Shown here in pieces: positions 45,239 to 54,548 of a DNA stretch of 64,000 nt. Source of the DNA: Aminobacter niigataensis (GTDB lineage Bacteria > Pseudomonadota > Alphaproteobacteria > Rhizobiales > Rhizobiaceae); contig NZ_JACHOT010000002.1 in assembly GCF_014200015.1 (NCBI RefSeq), positions 62,001-126,000 of the forward strand, written 5' to 3'. The notes beneath the pieces were generated by a model. That model ran no database searches and was not told the DNA's origin. It saw nothing but the letters and a program-made list of their open reading frames with translations. Each line of letters begins with the position of its first letter. Position 1 is the first letter of the stretch. The position numbers and the translations under genes were made by a program.

Positions 45239-46131
45239 GCCCCTACCCCGTCTGCTGCCGTCCCCTTGCGCCCGCCGAAAATCAGCGATTTGGCTGCCAG
45301 CACCGCACCGCCGGTGATGAGCACGCAAGCCGCCAGGATGCGCAAGCTTGGCTCGGCGAAGCCGGCTGCGATCAGCACCAGCGTCGACAATAGCGGCGCG
45401 GCATAGCTCGCCGCCCCCAACACCTGAATGTTGCCGCGCTTGACGCCGATATCCCAGGCATAGAAGGCCGCACCGACCGGCATCAGGCCAAGGCCGAGCA
45501 CTGCAAGCCACTGGCCGGCATTGGCCGGCAGCACGGTCTCTTCCAGCGCCAGATGGCAGACAAGCGACAGCACCGACGTTGCCAGGCAGAACCAGGTGAC
45601 GATTGTCGTCGGCACCGACGGGAAGCGGCGCGACAGCAGCGAATAGCCCGACCACAGGAAGGCGCAGGCGAAAGCCATGGCATAGCCGAAGCTGTATTGC
45701 GCGTCGAAGGCTAGCCCGCCGCCCTTGGTGACGATCAGGAAGGTGCCGGCAAGGCCGAGCAGCGCGCCGGCGATGTGGTTCCAGCGCAACCGCTCGCCTG
45801 GCATCAAGGCCGAGCCCAGCACGATGAACAGCGGCCAGAGATAGGCGATCAGGCTGGCCTCGACCGCCGGCGCGTTGCGCAGCGCCGTGAAGTAGAAGAA
45901 ATGGTAGCCGAACAGCCCGGCAATGCCGATCACCCAGACCTGCGGCGGAATTCTCTCGGCCTTCTCAGGCTTGGCCATGAACAGTCGTGCCACGAGGCCG
46001 ACGCAGGTGCCGATGGCAAAGGTGATGGCCGAAAGCAGGAACGGCGGCACCGAGCCCGAAGCGTCGGTCAGCAGCGCCAGCAGTGCCCACATGGCGACTG
46101 CCGAAAATCCGATCAAAGTCGCGCGCCCCAC
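45235..46131 (-). CDS. DMT family transporter, YddG-like
   Basis: A ten-helix membrane protein of 298 residues with two EamA repeats. The first helix (TLIGFSAVAMWALLALLT) and PPFLLSAITFAIGT resemble the YddG aromatic amino-acid exporter group; the exact substrate remains inference. The start is GTG at 46131 with GGGAGGGG just upstream. It is 14 nt downstream of the DUF3108 gene and co-transcribed with it. Confidence 0.85.
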   Translation of the reverse strand: MGRATLIGFSAVAMWALLALLTDASGSVPPFLLSAITFAIGTCVGLVARLFMAKPEKAERIPPQVWVIGIAGLFGYHFFYFTALRNAPAVEASLIAYLWPLFIVLGSALMPGERLRWNHIAGALLGLAGTFLIVTKGGGLAFDAQYSFGYAMAFACAFLWSGYSLLSRRFPSVPTTIVTWFCLATSVLSLVCHLALEETVLPANAGQWLAVLGLGLMPVGAAFYAWDIGVKRGNIQVLGAASYAAPLLSTLVLIAAGFAEPSLRILAACVLITGGAVLAAKSLIFGGRKGTAADGVGA

Positions 46132-46145
46132 TTACCCCTCCCGGT

Positions 46146-46928
46146 CTAATCGGTCGCTTCGAACCGCCGTGCCTTCACCGTGATCGTGCCGATCTCCGTG
46201 CTGACGGTGGCGTAGATGGGCGCATATACCCCGGTTTCGCCGAGCGGCGCAAACGTCACCATGATGCGGCTGCGGTCACGCAGGAAGGTCAGCGCCTTCT
46301 TGTCGGTGCGGTAGCCCGAGACCGGCTGGAAACCCATGCGGCAGGTGACCGTGTCGCCGGAGAAACCCTTGACCGACATCTTCTTGCGCGAAACCTCGGT
46401 CAGCCTGAGGTCGGCACGCAACTCGCCATCGTACATCTTGACCGTCCGGCCGCAGACCTTGTCGAGGCCGGGGGCACGGATGATCGTTGCGGCAATCGGA
46501 TCGGCAACGGCGCGAAGGTCGCCCGCTCCGAGCGGAATCCAGGTCTTGCCGCGTTTCCTGGGCGGCGGCACGACCTCGCTGCGGCTGACTTGATCGCCGG
46601 AGAAGCGGACATCGACGAGCGAGTTGACCTTGCCCGAGACATAGTCGGCACGGAAGGCGCGCGGGCGGGTGCGGCCTTCGCCAAAGCTGCCGCGCGACGA
46701 GATCGTGCCGCGGGTGTCGTCGAAGAATGCAGCAAGTCCGGCGCTGGAGACCTTGCCCGTCACTTCGTAGGAATCGCCATCGTAGCGGCTGTCGAAGGTG
46801 GCCTTGGCAACCGGAATGCCGAGGAAGGACAGCGAATAGTCGCCGCTGAAGGATTTGGCCGCCGCCGGCGATTGCGAGGGCAGCATGGCGAGAGCGAAAG
46901 CAAGCAGGATAGGCGAAAGGCGCGGCAT
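46146..46928 (-). CDS. DUF3108 periplasmic protein
   Basis: A 260-residue secreted protein: signal peptide (SPILLAFALAMLPSQSPAAA), then a beta-rich DUF3108 fold with GDYSLSFLGIPVAKATFDS, TIIRAPGLDKVCGRTVKMYDG and LGETGVYAPIYATVSTEIG. Two cysteines probably pair. The function is unknown. The ATG at 46928 has TGAGGTG upstream; a GTG at 46940 lies too close to any ribosome site. Confidence 0.82.
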   Translation of the reverse strand: MPRLSPILLAFALAMLPSQSPAAAKSFSGDYSLSFLGIPVAKATFDSRYDGDSYEVTGKVSSAGLAAFFDDTRGTISSRGSFGEGRTRPRAFRADYVSGKVNSLVDVRFSGDQVSRSEVVPPPRKRGKTWIPLGAGDLRAVADPIAATIIRAPGLDKVCGRTVKMYDGELRADLRLTEVSRKKMSVKGFSGDTVTCRMGFQPVSGYRTDKKALTFLRDRSRIMVTFAPLGETGVYAPIYATVSTEIGTITVKARRFEATD

Positions 46929-47054
46929 TGTAGGGAACACCTCATCGTCAGCGGAAGCTGACTTCCGGCTGTTCGTGTCCCTTGCAATCGGTTATAGAAC
47001 CAATTCCGGCCATTCTGTGGAGTTGGGGACAACGCCCCGAAACCACCGGGACGC

Positions 47055-47083
47055 TTGACGCGTCAGCCAAATACACCTATGGA
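47055..47083 (+). promoter_or_regulatory. promoter of rpmB
   Basis: -35 TTGACG (47055-47060), 17-nt spacer, -10 TATGGA (47078-47083). It would give a leader of about 90 nt before rpmB, a plausible length for ribosomal-protein control. It lies in a 254-nt gap where nothing else is evident. Confidence 0.5.
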
Positions 47084-47182
47084 ACGCCAACTTTTTCCAT
47101 GAGGCCGCCTGACTGAGACCGCGCGCCATCCTTAATCGGTGCGTTATCGTCGCTTGGTCCGCCAGAACTGAAGGTAAGTAAC

Positions 47183-47479
47183 ATGTCCCGCGCTTGCGAA
47201 CTCACCGGCAAAGCCGTCATGACCGGCAACAATGTGAGCCACGCCAACAACAAGACCCGTCGTCGCTTCCTGCCGAACCTGGTCAACGTCACGCTCATCT
47301 CCGAGACGCTGAACCAGAACGTGCGCCTGCGCATTTCGGCCAACGCCCTGCGTTCGGTCGAGCATCGCGGTGGCCTCGACGCCTTCCTGATCAAGGCTGA
47401 CGCCGAAGAGCTGTCGCAGCGCGCGCGCCTGCTCAAGAAGCAGATCGCCAAGAAGACCGCCGAGCAGGCTGCAGCCTAA
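47183..47479 (+). CDS. rpmB: 50S ribosomal protein L28
   Basis: Ribosomal protein of 98 residues. The N-terminal [32 protein letters not shown] is diagnostic of L28, as is the middle [20 protein letters not shown]. The alanine- and lysine-rich C-terminal extension is usual for alphaproteobacteria. GAAGGTAAGTAAC precedes the ATG. A transporter gene with a structured leader follows. Confidence 0.97.
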   Translation: MSRACELTGKAVMTGNNVSHANNKTRRRFLPNLVNVTLISETLNQNVRLRISANALRSVEHRGGLDAFLIKADAEELSQRARLLKKQIAKKTAEQAAA

Positions 47480-47576
47480 TCGACGAATCAAGGCGGGGGA
47501 CGACCGCCTGGAGCCTCTGCGCGCCGCAAGGACGATAGAGGCTCCGACCAAATCCGCCCGGGCGACGCCCGTACCG

Positions 47577-47605
47577 CTGGTTCCATTACCCAGGATAAAA
47601 AAATG
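47577..47605 (+). ncRNA. preQ1-I riboswitch-like element over the yhhQ start
   Basis: CTGG-TTCCATTAC-CCAG-GATAAAAAAATG fits the compact preQ1-I plan. P1 is CTGG/CCAG (47577-47580 with 47590-47593). The loop begins GGTTC and ends ACCC as in known aptamers. The A-rich tail ATAAAAAA docks on P1, and the pseudoknot pairs CATT (47584-47587) with AATG (47602-47605), so the start codon is in P2. The AGGA ribosome site overlaps P1. P1 is only 4 bp, one weaker point. The downstream gene is a queuosine-precursor transporter, the right function. Confidence 0.6.
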
Positions 47606-48286
47606 AACTCCGGTTCAAAATATCTGCCTTTCGTGGCGGCCATGGCGCTTGTCGTCGTCGCTTCCAATATTCTCGTCCAGTTCCCGATGCAGGGACAGGT
47701 CGGATCGCTCGCGCTTGCCGACATCCTGACCTGGGGCGCCTTCACCTATCCCTTCTCGTTCCTGGTCACCGACCTCGCCAATCGCCGCTACGGGCCGAAG
47801 CTGGCGCGGCGGATCGTCTTCGTCGGTTTCATGATCGCGGTGATCTGCTCGATCGTCATTCCGCCGGTCCTGTTCCGCTACGGACTCATTCCGTTCGACA
47901 CTGCCGCCGATCGCCTGGCCCGCATCGCGGTGGCCTCCGGCACCGCCTTCCTGACCGCTCAGCTGCTCGACGTCACCGTGTTCAACTGGCTGCGCCGGCA
48001 GAGCTGGTGGCGCGCACCGATCTTCGGCACGCTGGTCGGCTCGGTGTTCGACACGGCGATCTTCTTCGGCGTCGCCTTCGCCGCAGCCTTCGCCTTCCTC
48101 GGCCCCGAGGACGCCTTCGCGATCGAACCGGCACCGCTGTTCGGCATCATGGCCACCGAAGCCCCTCGCTGGGTTTCCTGGGCGCTTGGCGACCTGATCG
48201 TGAAGCTGTTGATCGCCGTCTTCGCGCTGATCCCCTACCGGCTGATCGCCACGCGCTGGAGCCAACCTGCGCTGGCCGCCCACTAG
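47603..48286 (+). CDS. yhhQ: queuosine precursor transporter (YhhQ/COG1738)
   Basis: Imports preQ0/preQ1 for queuosine synthesis. The 227-residue membrane protein has about six helices, and the motif ILTWGAFTYPFSFLVTDLANRRYG carries the D-x-x-N-R/K core of the family. Its start codon lies in a preQ1-I-like pseudoknot, so it is probably repressed by its own substrate. gluQ at 3.2 kb, which modifies queuosine in tRNA-Asp, uses the end product. Confidence 0.9.
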   Translation: MNSGSKYLPFVAAMALVVVASNILVQFPMQGQVGSLALADILTWGAFTYPFSFLVTDLANRRYGPKLARRIVFVGFMIAVICSIVIPPVLFRYGLIPFDTAADRLARIAVASGTAFLTAQLLDVTVFNWLRRQSWWRAPIFGTLVGSVFDTAIFFGVAFAAAFAFLGPEDAFAIEPAPLFGIMATEAPRWVSWALGDLIVKLLIAVFALIPYRLIATRWSQPALAAH

Positions 48287-48292
48287 ACAGCC

Positions 48293-48721
48293 CTATCTGT
48301 CGATTCGCGTCGACAGGATGATCGACGACAGGGTGCGTTCGACGCCGTCGAGCGCACCGATACGGTCGATCAGCGTATCGAGGTCCTGCACCGACGGGGC
48401 CTCCACCACCACGATCATGTCGAAGTTGCCGCTGACCGAGTGCAGCGTGCGCACCTCGGGAATGCGGCGCAGCACCGACTCCACTGCAGCCGACACCTTG
48501 GGCAGGGCCGTGACCAGGATGTGGGCGCGGACGAGATTCTTCTCGTAGTCCGCCGACAGCTTGACGCTGTAGCCCGATATCACCCCGCGCTGTTCCAGCC
48601 GCTCGATGCGGCTTTGCACCGTCGTCCGCGACACCCCGAGCTTGCGTGCCAGTTCGGCGGTCGAGGCGCGGGCATTTTCGCGCAGCAGGGCAATCAAGGC
48701 GCGATCGGCATCGTTCGTCAT
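48293..48721 (-). CDS. Lrp/AsnC family transcriptional regulator
   Basis: The 142 residues comprise a helix-turn-helix (ENARASTAELARKLGVSRTTVQSRIERLEQRGVI) and a RAM ligand-binding domain (VRTLHSVSGNFDMIVVVEA). The ATG at 48721 (MTNDADRALIALL) is the family start; longer frames cover the divergent promoter. It is divergent from lysine dehydrogenase, so it most likely senses an amino acid, probably lysine, and controls that gene. Confidence 0.92.
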   Translation of the reverse strand: MTNDADRALIALLRENARASTAELARKLGVSRTTVQSRIERLEQRGVISGYSVKLSADYEKNLVRAHILVTALPKVSAAVESVLRRIPEVRTLHSVSGNFDMIVVVEAPSVQDLDTLIDRIGALDGVERTLSSIILSTRIDR

Positions 48722-48842
48722 TTCAACAAATCTCTTCGGCGAATAGCTCAAATCATATCGGCTTTTCGGCAATATCGATACTGCCTTTCGACAGCAGGCA
48801 GGCATAGAATCCGCGCGAAATCCATTTGCAGGGGACATGACC

Positions 48843-49943
48843 ATGAAACAGATCGTTGTCGTAGGCGCAGGCAAGATCGGCTCGACCATCGCCGACATGT
48901 TGGCTGAAACGGGCGATTACCAGGTAACCGTGGTCGACCGCTCGCAGGCGGCCCTCGATTCGCTCGAAACCGGCAACCCCGTCGAGACGCTGAAGGTCGA
49001 GATCTCGGAAGCCGGCGCGCTCGACGCCGTTCTGGCCGGCAAGTTCGCCGTGCTTTCGGCGGCCCCCTTCCACCTCACCACGCGCATCGCCGAGGCCGCC
49101 GCCAAGGCCGGCGTGCACTATCTCGACCTGACCGAGGACGTCGCCTCGACCCGCATCGTCAGGGAACTGGCCGTCACCGCCAAGAGCGCCTTCATCCCGC
49201 AATGCGGCCTGGCGCCAGGCTTCATCTCGATCGTCGCCAACGACCTTGCCAAGCGCTTCGACACGCTGGAAAGCGTGCGCATGCGCGTCGGCGCCCTGCC
49301 GCAGTACCCCTCCAATGCGCTCAACTACAACCTGACCTGGAGCACCGACGGCGTCATCAACGAATATTGCGAGCCCTGCGAGGCGATCGTTGAAGGCTCG
49401 CTCGTCGAAGTGCCGCCGCTCGAGGAGCGCGAGGAGTTCTCGCTCGACGGCATCACCTATGAGGCGTTCAACACCTCGGGCGGTCTCGGCACGCTGTGCG
49501 AGACCTACAAGGGCAAGGTGCGCACGCTGAACTACCGCACCATCCGCTATCCCGGCCACGCCGCGATCATGAAGGCGCTGCTCAACGACCTCGGCCTGCG
49601 CCACCGCCGCGACGTACTCAAGGACATCCTGGAGAACTCGCTTCCGGCCACAATGCAGGACGTGGTGGTGATCTTCGTCACCGTCAGCGGCCGCAAGGGC
49701 GGTCGCCTGCTGCAGGAGAGCTATGCCAACAAGATCTACAGCCGCCAGATGGGCAAGGTGACGCGCAGCGCCATCCAGATTACCACTGCGTCAGGCATCT
49801 GCTCGGTGCTCGACATGCTCGCTTCCGGCGCGCTGCCGCAGCAAGGCTTCATCCGCCAGGAAGACATCGCACTCGACGCTTTCCTGGCCAACCGCTTCGG
49901 CCACAACTACGCCCAGGCAGGCACCGCGCACCTGGCGGCCTGA
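48843..49943 (+). CDS. saccharopine dehydrogenase family protein, probable lysine 6-dehydrogenase
   Basis: NAD(P)-binding oxidoreductase of 366 residues. The Rossmann loop is VVVGAGKIGSTIADMLAETG, followed by AAPFHLTTRIAEAAAKAGVHYLDLTED and IPQCGLAPGFISIVAN. It resembles lysine 6-dehydrogenases of Agrobacterium type, which oxidise lysine to the semialdehyde; that substrate is inferred. ATGs occur at 48837 and 48843; the second has better spacing from AGGGG. A divergent Lrp gene and a strong terminator flank it. Confidence 0.85.
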   Translation: MKQIVVVGAGKIGSTIADMLAETGDYQVTVVDRSQAALDSLETGNPVETLKVEISEAGALDAVLAGKFAVLSAAPFHLTTRIAEAAAKAGVHYLDLTEDVASTRIVRELAVTAKSAFIPQCGLAPGFISIVANDLAKRFDTLESVRMRVGALPQYPSNALNYNLTWSTDGVINEYCEPCEAIVEGSLVEVPPLEEREEFSLDGITYEAFNTSGGLGTLCETYKGKVRTLNYRTIRYPGHAAIMKALLNDLGLRHRRDVLKDILENSLPATMQDVVVIFVTVSGRKGGRLLQESYANKIYSRQMGKVTRSAIQITTASGICSVLDMLASGALPQQGFIRQEDIALDAFLANRFGHNYAQAGTAHLAA

Positions 49944-49995
49944 TCCGCCGGTCGCCTCACGGAGAGGATGCTCCGGAGGCCAAGAATTATGGGCA

Positions 49996-50027
49996 GCGAG
50001 GGGTTGGGGGACCCCTCGCTTTTTTTT
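49996..50027 (+). terminator. Rho-independent terminator of lysine dehydrogenase gene
   Basis: The perfect 8-bp GC stem GCGAGGGG/CCCCTCGC with an 8-nt loop is followed by eight T residues, 53 nt after the stop. Confidence 0.93.
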
Positions 50028-50099
50028 GCATTTCGCGTGGGGTTCAGCGGGAGCGCGGGCCTGGGCAGACGCGGCTCCCTCTTTCTCCAGCGACCGACA

Positions 50100-50471
50100 T
50101 CAGATCGGCATCATCGGCCCGAAAAAGCCGACGATACGCTCGATACGCTCACCGTCTGGCGTCAGGAAGGCGACATCGATCCCTTCGGGCAGCGGTGTGC
50201 CGTCAGCCTCGACGACACGCCATCCGAAACGTGCGATGCAGTGGTGAAGGTCGACCGCGCTCGTACGGACGATCACCGCGCCGGGGCGGCCAGCCCTAAT
50301 GTTTGCGATATGGGCCAGCAGTTCGTCTGCGCCGACAGCGTCGGCACGCGGGTCGGTGTATGTCGCCCCCTCGGCCCAGACAGCTTCGAGCGACGCCTTG
50401 CGCCGCACCGGGTCGGGTTCGTTCCAGACCGCGCAGTAGCGGTCAATGAGGCTGGTGGCATCGGACGACAT
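50100..50471 (-). CDS. SnoaL/NTF2-like protein
   Basis: A 123-residue soluble protein of the cone-shaped NTF2-like fold. SLIDRYCAVWNEPDPVRRKASLEAVWAEGATYTDP and HCIARFGWRVVEADGTPLPEGIDVAFL match nuclear-transport-factor-2/SnoaL proteins. The catalytic role, if any, is unknown. It starts 47 nt after the esterase-like gene and may be the last gene of the cobS-cobT transcript. Confidence 0.82.
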   Translation of the reverse strand: MSSDATSLIDRYCAVWNEPDPVRRKASLEAVWAEGATYTDPRADAVGADELLAHIANIRAGRPGAVIVRTSAVDLHHCIARFGWRVVEADGTPLPEGIDVAFLTPDGERIERIVGFFGPMMPI

Positions 50472-50518
50472 GGCCGGCTCCTGCATCGCAAGCATCGACC
50501 ATAGCGAAAAATCGCCGG

Positions 50519-51538
50519 TCAATCGCCGTGCAGGATGAATTCCAGGTAGAGATTGCGCTGCAGGATCGAGTGGTTGTCGTCGGAGATCAGCGACACCATC
50601 AGCGCGCCGTCGCTGCGCTGCCAGACGTCGAGTCCTTCCATATTGTCGATCTGGTAGCCCATGTTGGCTTCCAGCAGCACCTGGCCGTCGGCAACCTGGC
50701 CCTTGGCAATGCTGGCGGAAGCGATGCGCCTGAGCCGCATCTTGACCCCTGAGGCCATCGAGAAGCTGCGCTCCAGCAGCAACAGGTCGCCGCCGGGCAG
50801 GAAGGCACCATCGGTGATGTCGAACTCGCCGTCGCGCTTGACGGTGAAGATGCCCTTCTGTGGTCCCTCGATGATGGCGGCAAAGATGTTGCCGGCCGGA
50901 TCGAGGCTCTTTTCCGACACCACCACCAGCCCGCCCTTCTCGGCGGAATAGGCCACGGTCTCGAAGCCGCGGTTCTGGCGCAGTTCGTTGCGCGGTACCA
51001 GGAAGTCGAGTTCGCGCAACGCCGGCTTCATGTTGGCGGGGTCGATGCGGAACTGGGCGATACGGTGGGTACGCTCGAAGCCGACGGTGGCGATGCCGTC
51101 CCTGACGGCGAGCCCTTCGGCATCGGCCATCCACTTCTTTTCGATGGCATTGCCCGAGGCGTCGACCATCTGGACCATGCTGAAATTCTCGACGCCCGCA
51201 GGCCGCAACGCGGCGTCGCGGGAAATCCGGCCGAAGAACCAGAAACCGGTGTCGGCGACGCCGATGAAGTCGCTTCCCGGCTTGAGGAAGCGGAACGCCG
51301 ACAGCGCGCCGAGATTGCGCGAAGACGAGGTCAGTTCGAGGCCGCCGACGAACTCCAGCGGGCCGAACATCTTCTCGTCGAGGCCGATCTGGAACCGGGC
51401 GATCGGGCGCGCGGAAATCTCGATGCGTTCGATGGCGGGTTGCTCGGCCCGCGATGAGGCGGTGAGCGACGTGCAAAGGGCAAGCGCCGCCACAGCAGCG
51501 CAAGCAATGTGCCGCAGGCGGGCCGCGGACAGGATCAT
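50519..51538 (-). CDS. secreted esterase-like protein of the phytase-like family
   Basis: A 339-residue periplasmic protein: signal peptide ([21 protein letters not shown]), then a beta-propeller-like domain with [55 protein letters not shown] and [21 protein letters not shown], which match the 'esterase-like activity of phytase' family. The substrate is unknown. Its ATG overlaps the cobT stop in ATGA, so it is translated from the cobT message although it acts in a different compartment. Confidence 0.85.
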   Translation of the reverse strand: MILSAARLRHIACAAVAALALCTSLTASSRAEQPAIERIEISARPIARFQIGLDEKMFGPLEFVGGLELTSSSRNLGALSAFRFLKPGSDFIGVADTGFWFFGRISRDAALRPAGVENFSMVQMVDASGNAIEKKWMADAEGLAVRDGIATVGFERTHRIAQFRIDPANMKPALRELDFLVPRNELRQNRGFETVAYSAEKGGLVVVSEKSLDPAGNIFAAIIEGPQKGIFTVKRDGEFDITDGAFLPGGDLLLLERSFSMASGVKMRLRRIASASIAKGQVADGQVLLEANMGYQIDNMEGLDVWQRSDGALMVSLISDDNHSILQRNLYLEFILHGD

Positions 51539-53433
51539 CCGGCGCGCCGGAAGCCGCCGCGGCGGTTCTCGCGGGCGCTCTCCTCGCCAAACAGCGATGC
51601 AAGCTGCTCGGTCATCGCGCCTGCCAGTTCTTCGGCGTCGACGATGGTGACGGCACGACGATAGTAGCGCGTGACGTCGTGGCCGATGCCGATGGCCAGA
51701 AGCTCGACCGGCGAGCGCGTCTCGATCAGGTCGATGACCGCGCGCAGGTGGCGCTCGAGATAGTTGCCGGGGTTGACCGACAGCGTCGAGTCGTCGACCG
51801 GGGCGCCGTCCGAGATCATCATCAGGATCTTGCGCTGCTCGGGCCGCGCGATCAGGCGCTGGTGCGCCCACAGCAGCGCCTCGCCGTCGATGTTTTCCTT
51901 GAGCAGGCCTTCGCGCATCATCAGGCCGAGATTGCGCCGCGAACGCCGCCAGGGCGCGTCGGCGCTCTTGTAGATGATGTGGCGCAGGTCGTTGAGGCGG
52001 CCGGGATTTGGCGGCTTGCCGTCCTTCAGCCATTTCTCGCGCGCCTGCCCACCCTTCCACGCACGCGTGGTGAAGCCGAGGATCTCCACCGAGACGCCGC
52101 AGCGTTCCAGCGTGCGCGCCAGGATGTCGGCGCAGGTGGCGGCAACCGTGATCGGACGGCCGCGCATCGAGCCGGAATTGTCGAGCACCAGCGTGACGAC
52201 GGTGTCGCGGAACTTGGTGTCGCGCTCCTGCTTGAACGACAGCGGCTGCATCGGGTCGATGACGACGCGCACGAGGCGGGCCGGATCGAGGTAGCCCTCT
52301 TCCAGGTCGAAGTCCCAGGAACGGTTCTGCTGCGCCATCAGGCGGCGCTGCAGGCGGTTGGCCAGACGGCCGACCACGCCCGACAGGTTGGCGAGCTGCT
52401 TGTCGAGGAAGGCGCGCAGACGATCGAGTTCGTCCTCGTCGCACAGTTCTTCGGCACCCACCGTCTCGTCGAAGGCGTTGGTGAAGACCTTGTAGTCGAT
52501 CTCCCTCGGCAAGTTGGCGAAGGGATTGTCCTGGCGGCGCGCCTCGCCCGGCGTCTCCGAATCGACATCGTCGTCGTCGGACATGTCGTCGGATGTGGCG
52601 TCGGACGCCTCCATCTCGCCTGACGGCTCCTCTTCGGCAGAGGATTCGGCCTCATCGGACTGCGATTGGTCGGCGCCGGAATCGTCCTCGCCGCCGTCCT
52701 CGCTCTGCTCCTCGCCTTGCGGCTGATCGTCGTCCTGGTCCTCGTTGTCCTCGGTTTCCTGGTCGTCGCCGTATTCCTCGGCCATTTCCAGCGAAGCGAG
52801 CATGTGGCGGACCATACGGGCGAAGGCCTGCTGGTCTTCAAGGCTGCCGAGCAGCCCCTCGAAATCCCCGCCGGCCTTGTCCTCGACCCATGAGCGCCAG
52901 AGCTCGACCATGCGCTCGCCGCTCTTGGGAACGGGCTGGCCGGTCAATTTCTCGCGCACCATCAGCGCCAAGGCTTCCTCGAGCGGCGCTTCGGACTGTT
53001 CGGTGACCTCGGCCAGATTGGCCTTGGCGTATTTGTCCTCGAGCATCGAGGTGATGTTCTGGGCGACGCCGGCCATGGCACGGCTGCCGATCGCCTCGAC
53101 GCGGGCCTGTTCGACGGCGTCGAAGACGGCGCGGGCCTGCTTGCCCTCGGGCGCAAGGCGGGCGTGGATGCGGGTGTCGTGACAGGCGCGCTTGAGCGCC
53201 ATGGAATCGCCGAGTCCGCGGGTGACGGCAATGTCGCTGGCCGAAGCCTTCTTGGGCAGTTCCGGCAGGCGGGCGCGATTGCCGGCAAGTGCCGGCCGCT
53301 CCTTGGCGAATGCCACTTCGAGCTCGTTGTCGCCCGAAATGGCGCGCATGGAGACGGTCACGGCACGCTTGAAGCTGTCAGCTTCCGAGCCCGTCTTCGA
53401 TTTGTTGCGCGTGTTGTCGCCCGGCCCCGCCAT
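51535..53433 (-). CDS. cobT: cobaltochelatase subunit CobT
   Basis: The VWA-type partner of the CobN-CobS-CobT cobalt chelatase of aerobic B12 synthesis. The 632 residues show a helical N-terminal region, a very acidic linker (about 225-300, rich in D, E, Q and S), and a C-terminal von Willebrand A domain with [13 protein letters not shown]. The last residues are basic. It follows cobS by 12 nt on the same strand. CobN is not in the window. Confidence 0.95.
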   Translation of the reverse strand: MAGPGDNTRNKSKTGSEADSFKRAVTVSMRAISGDNELEVAFAKERPALAGNRARLPELPKKASASDIAVTRGLGDSMALKRACHDTRIHARLAPEGKQARAVFDAVEQARVEAIGSRAMAGVAQNITSMLEDKYAKANLAEVTEQSEAPLEEALALMVREKLTGQPVPKSGERMVELWRSWVEDKAGGDFEGLLGSLEDQQAFARMVRHMLASLEMAEEYGDDQETEDNEDQDDDQPQGEEQSEDGGEDDSGADQSQSDEAESSAEEEPSGEMEASDATSDDMSDDDDVDSETPGEARRQDNPFANLPREIDYKVFTNAFDETVGAEELCDEDELDRLRAFLDKQLANLSGVVGRLANRLQRRLMAQQNRSWDFDLEEGYLDPARLVRVVIDPMQPLSFKQERDTKFRDTVVTLVLDNSGSMRGRPITVAATCADILARTLERCGVSVEILGFTTRAWKGGQAREKWLKDGKPPNPGRLNDLRHIIYKSADAPWRRSRRNLGLMMREGLLKENIDGEALLWAHQRLIARPEQRKILMMISDGAPVDDSTLSVNPGNYLERHLRAVIDLIETRSPVELLAIGIGHDVTRYYRRAVTIVDAEELAGAMTEQLASLFGEESARENRRGGFRRAG

Positions 53434-53445
53434 CTGAGCCTGTTC

Positions 53446-54432
53446 TTATCCCAGCACGACGTTGGCGGCTGATTCGGGCAGGTCCTCGCCGAAGGCGCGC
53501 TGGTAGAACTCGGCAACGACGGAGCGTTCGAGTTCGTCGCACTTGTTGAGGAAGGTCAGCCGGAACGCCATGCCGACATCGCCGAAGATCTCGGCGTTCT
53601 CAGCCCAGGTGATGACGGTACGCGGGCTCATCACGGTCGACAGGTCGCCGTTGATGAAGGCCGAACGCGTCATGTCGGCAACGCGGACCATCTTGTTGAC
53701 GATCTCCTTGCCCTTGGCGTCGCGGTAATGCTTGGCCTTGGCAATGACGATGTTCACTTCGTTGTCGTGCGGCAGGTAGTTCAGCGTCGTCACGATCGAC
53801 CAGCGGTCCATCTGTGCCTGGTTGATCTGCTGCGTGCCGTGATAGAGGCCGGTCGTGTCGCCGAGACCGACGGTGTTGGCGGTGGCGAACAGGCGGAACG
53901 CGGGGTGCGGACGGATGACGCGGCTCTGGTCGAGCAGGGTCAGGCGGCCCGACGATTCGAGCACGCGCTGGATGACGAACATCACGTCCGGACGGCCGGC
54001 ATCGTACTCGTCGAAGCACAGCGCGACATTGTGCTGGTAGGCCCAGGGCAGGATGCCGTCCTTGAACTCGGTGACCTGCATGCCTTCCTTGACGACGATG
54101 GCGTCCTTGCCGACGAGATCGATGCGGCTGACATGGCTGTCGAGATTGACGCGGACCATCGGCCAGTTGAGGCGGGCTGCGACCTGCTCGATGTGGGTCG
54201 ACTTGCCGGTGCCGTGATAGCCCGACACCATGACGCGGCGGTTGTAGGCAAAGCCGGCGAGGATCGCCATCGTCGTCGCCTTGTCGAACAGATAGTCCGG
54301 ATCGATGTCCGGCACATGCTCCGACGACGCCGAATAGGCCGGCACGACCATCTTCGAATCGAAGCCGAAGGTGTCTTTCACTGACACTGTCGTGTCCGGC
54401 AGGTTGGTGATGTCGCGATCGACCTTGTTCAT
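53446..54432 (-). CDS. cobS: cobaltochelatase subunit CobS
   Basis: AAA+ ATPase (328 residues) that with CobT forms a chaperone-like ring driving cobalt insertion into hydrogenobyrinic acid diamide by CobN. Walker A is [15 protein letters not shown] and Walker [11 protein letters not shown], followed by the sensor segment [12 protein letters not shown]. The N-terminal [13 protein letters not shown] is typical. The start [11 protein letters not shown] is well supported by family length. Confidence 0.96.
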   Translation of the reverse strand: MNKVDRDITNLPDTTVSVKDTFGFDSKMVVPAYSASSEHVPDIDPDYLFDKATTMAILAGFAYNRRVMVSGYHGTGKSTHIEQVAARLNWPMVRVNLDSHVSRIDLVGKDAIVVKEGMQVTEFKDGILPWAYQHNVALCFDEYDAGRPDVMFVIQRVLESSGRLTLLDQSRVIRPHPAFRLFATANTVGLGDTTGLYHGTQQINQAQMDRWSIVTTLNYLPHDNEVNIVIAKAKHYRDAKGKEIVNKMVRVADMTRSAFINGDLSTVMSPRTVITWAENAEIFGDVGMAFRLTFLNKCDELERSVVAEFYQRAFGEDLPESAANVVLG

Positions 54433-54498
54433 AGCGTCTCCACGCGCGAAGCCTCAGCTACGCCGGCAATCGAAAATTTCTTCGGGGGCGGTCTTAAA

Positions 54499-54532
54499 GC
54501 CTTTTCCGACCAGATGAAAGTTGGAAAAAGGC
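54499..54532 (-). terminator. possible terminator downstream of the J-domain gene
   Basis: The minus strand folds GCCTTTTTCC against GGAAAAGGC with one bulge and a 15-nt loop, then TTTAAG. It sits 17 nt beyond the J-domain gene stop and before cobS. The stem is AT-rich and the tail short. Confidence 0.4.
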
Positions 54533-54548
54533 CGCGGCCGCGGCTGGC

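Noticed and set aside
50519-52444. A 641-residue frame joining part of the cobT region to the esterase-like gene
   Set aside because: The first half is out of frame with the VWA domain of CobT and has no protein-like pattern. The true esterase start is the ATG at 51538 with its own signal peptide.
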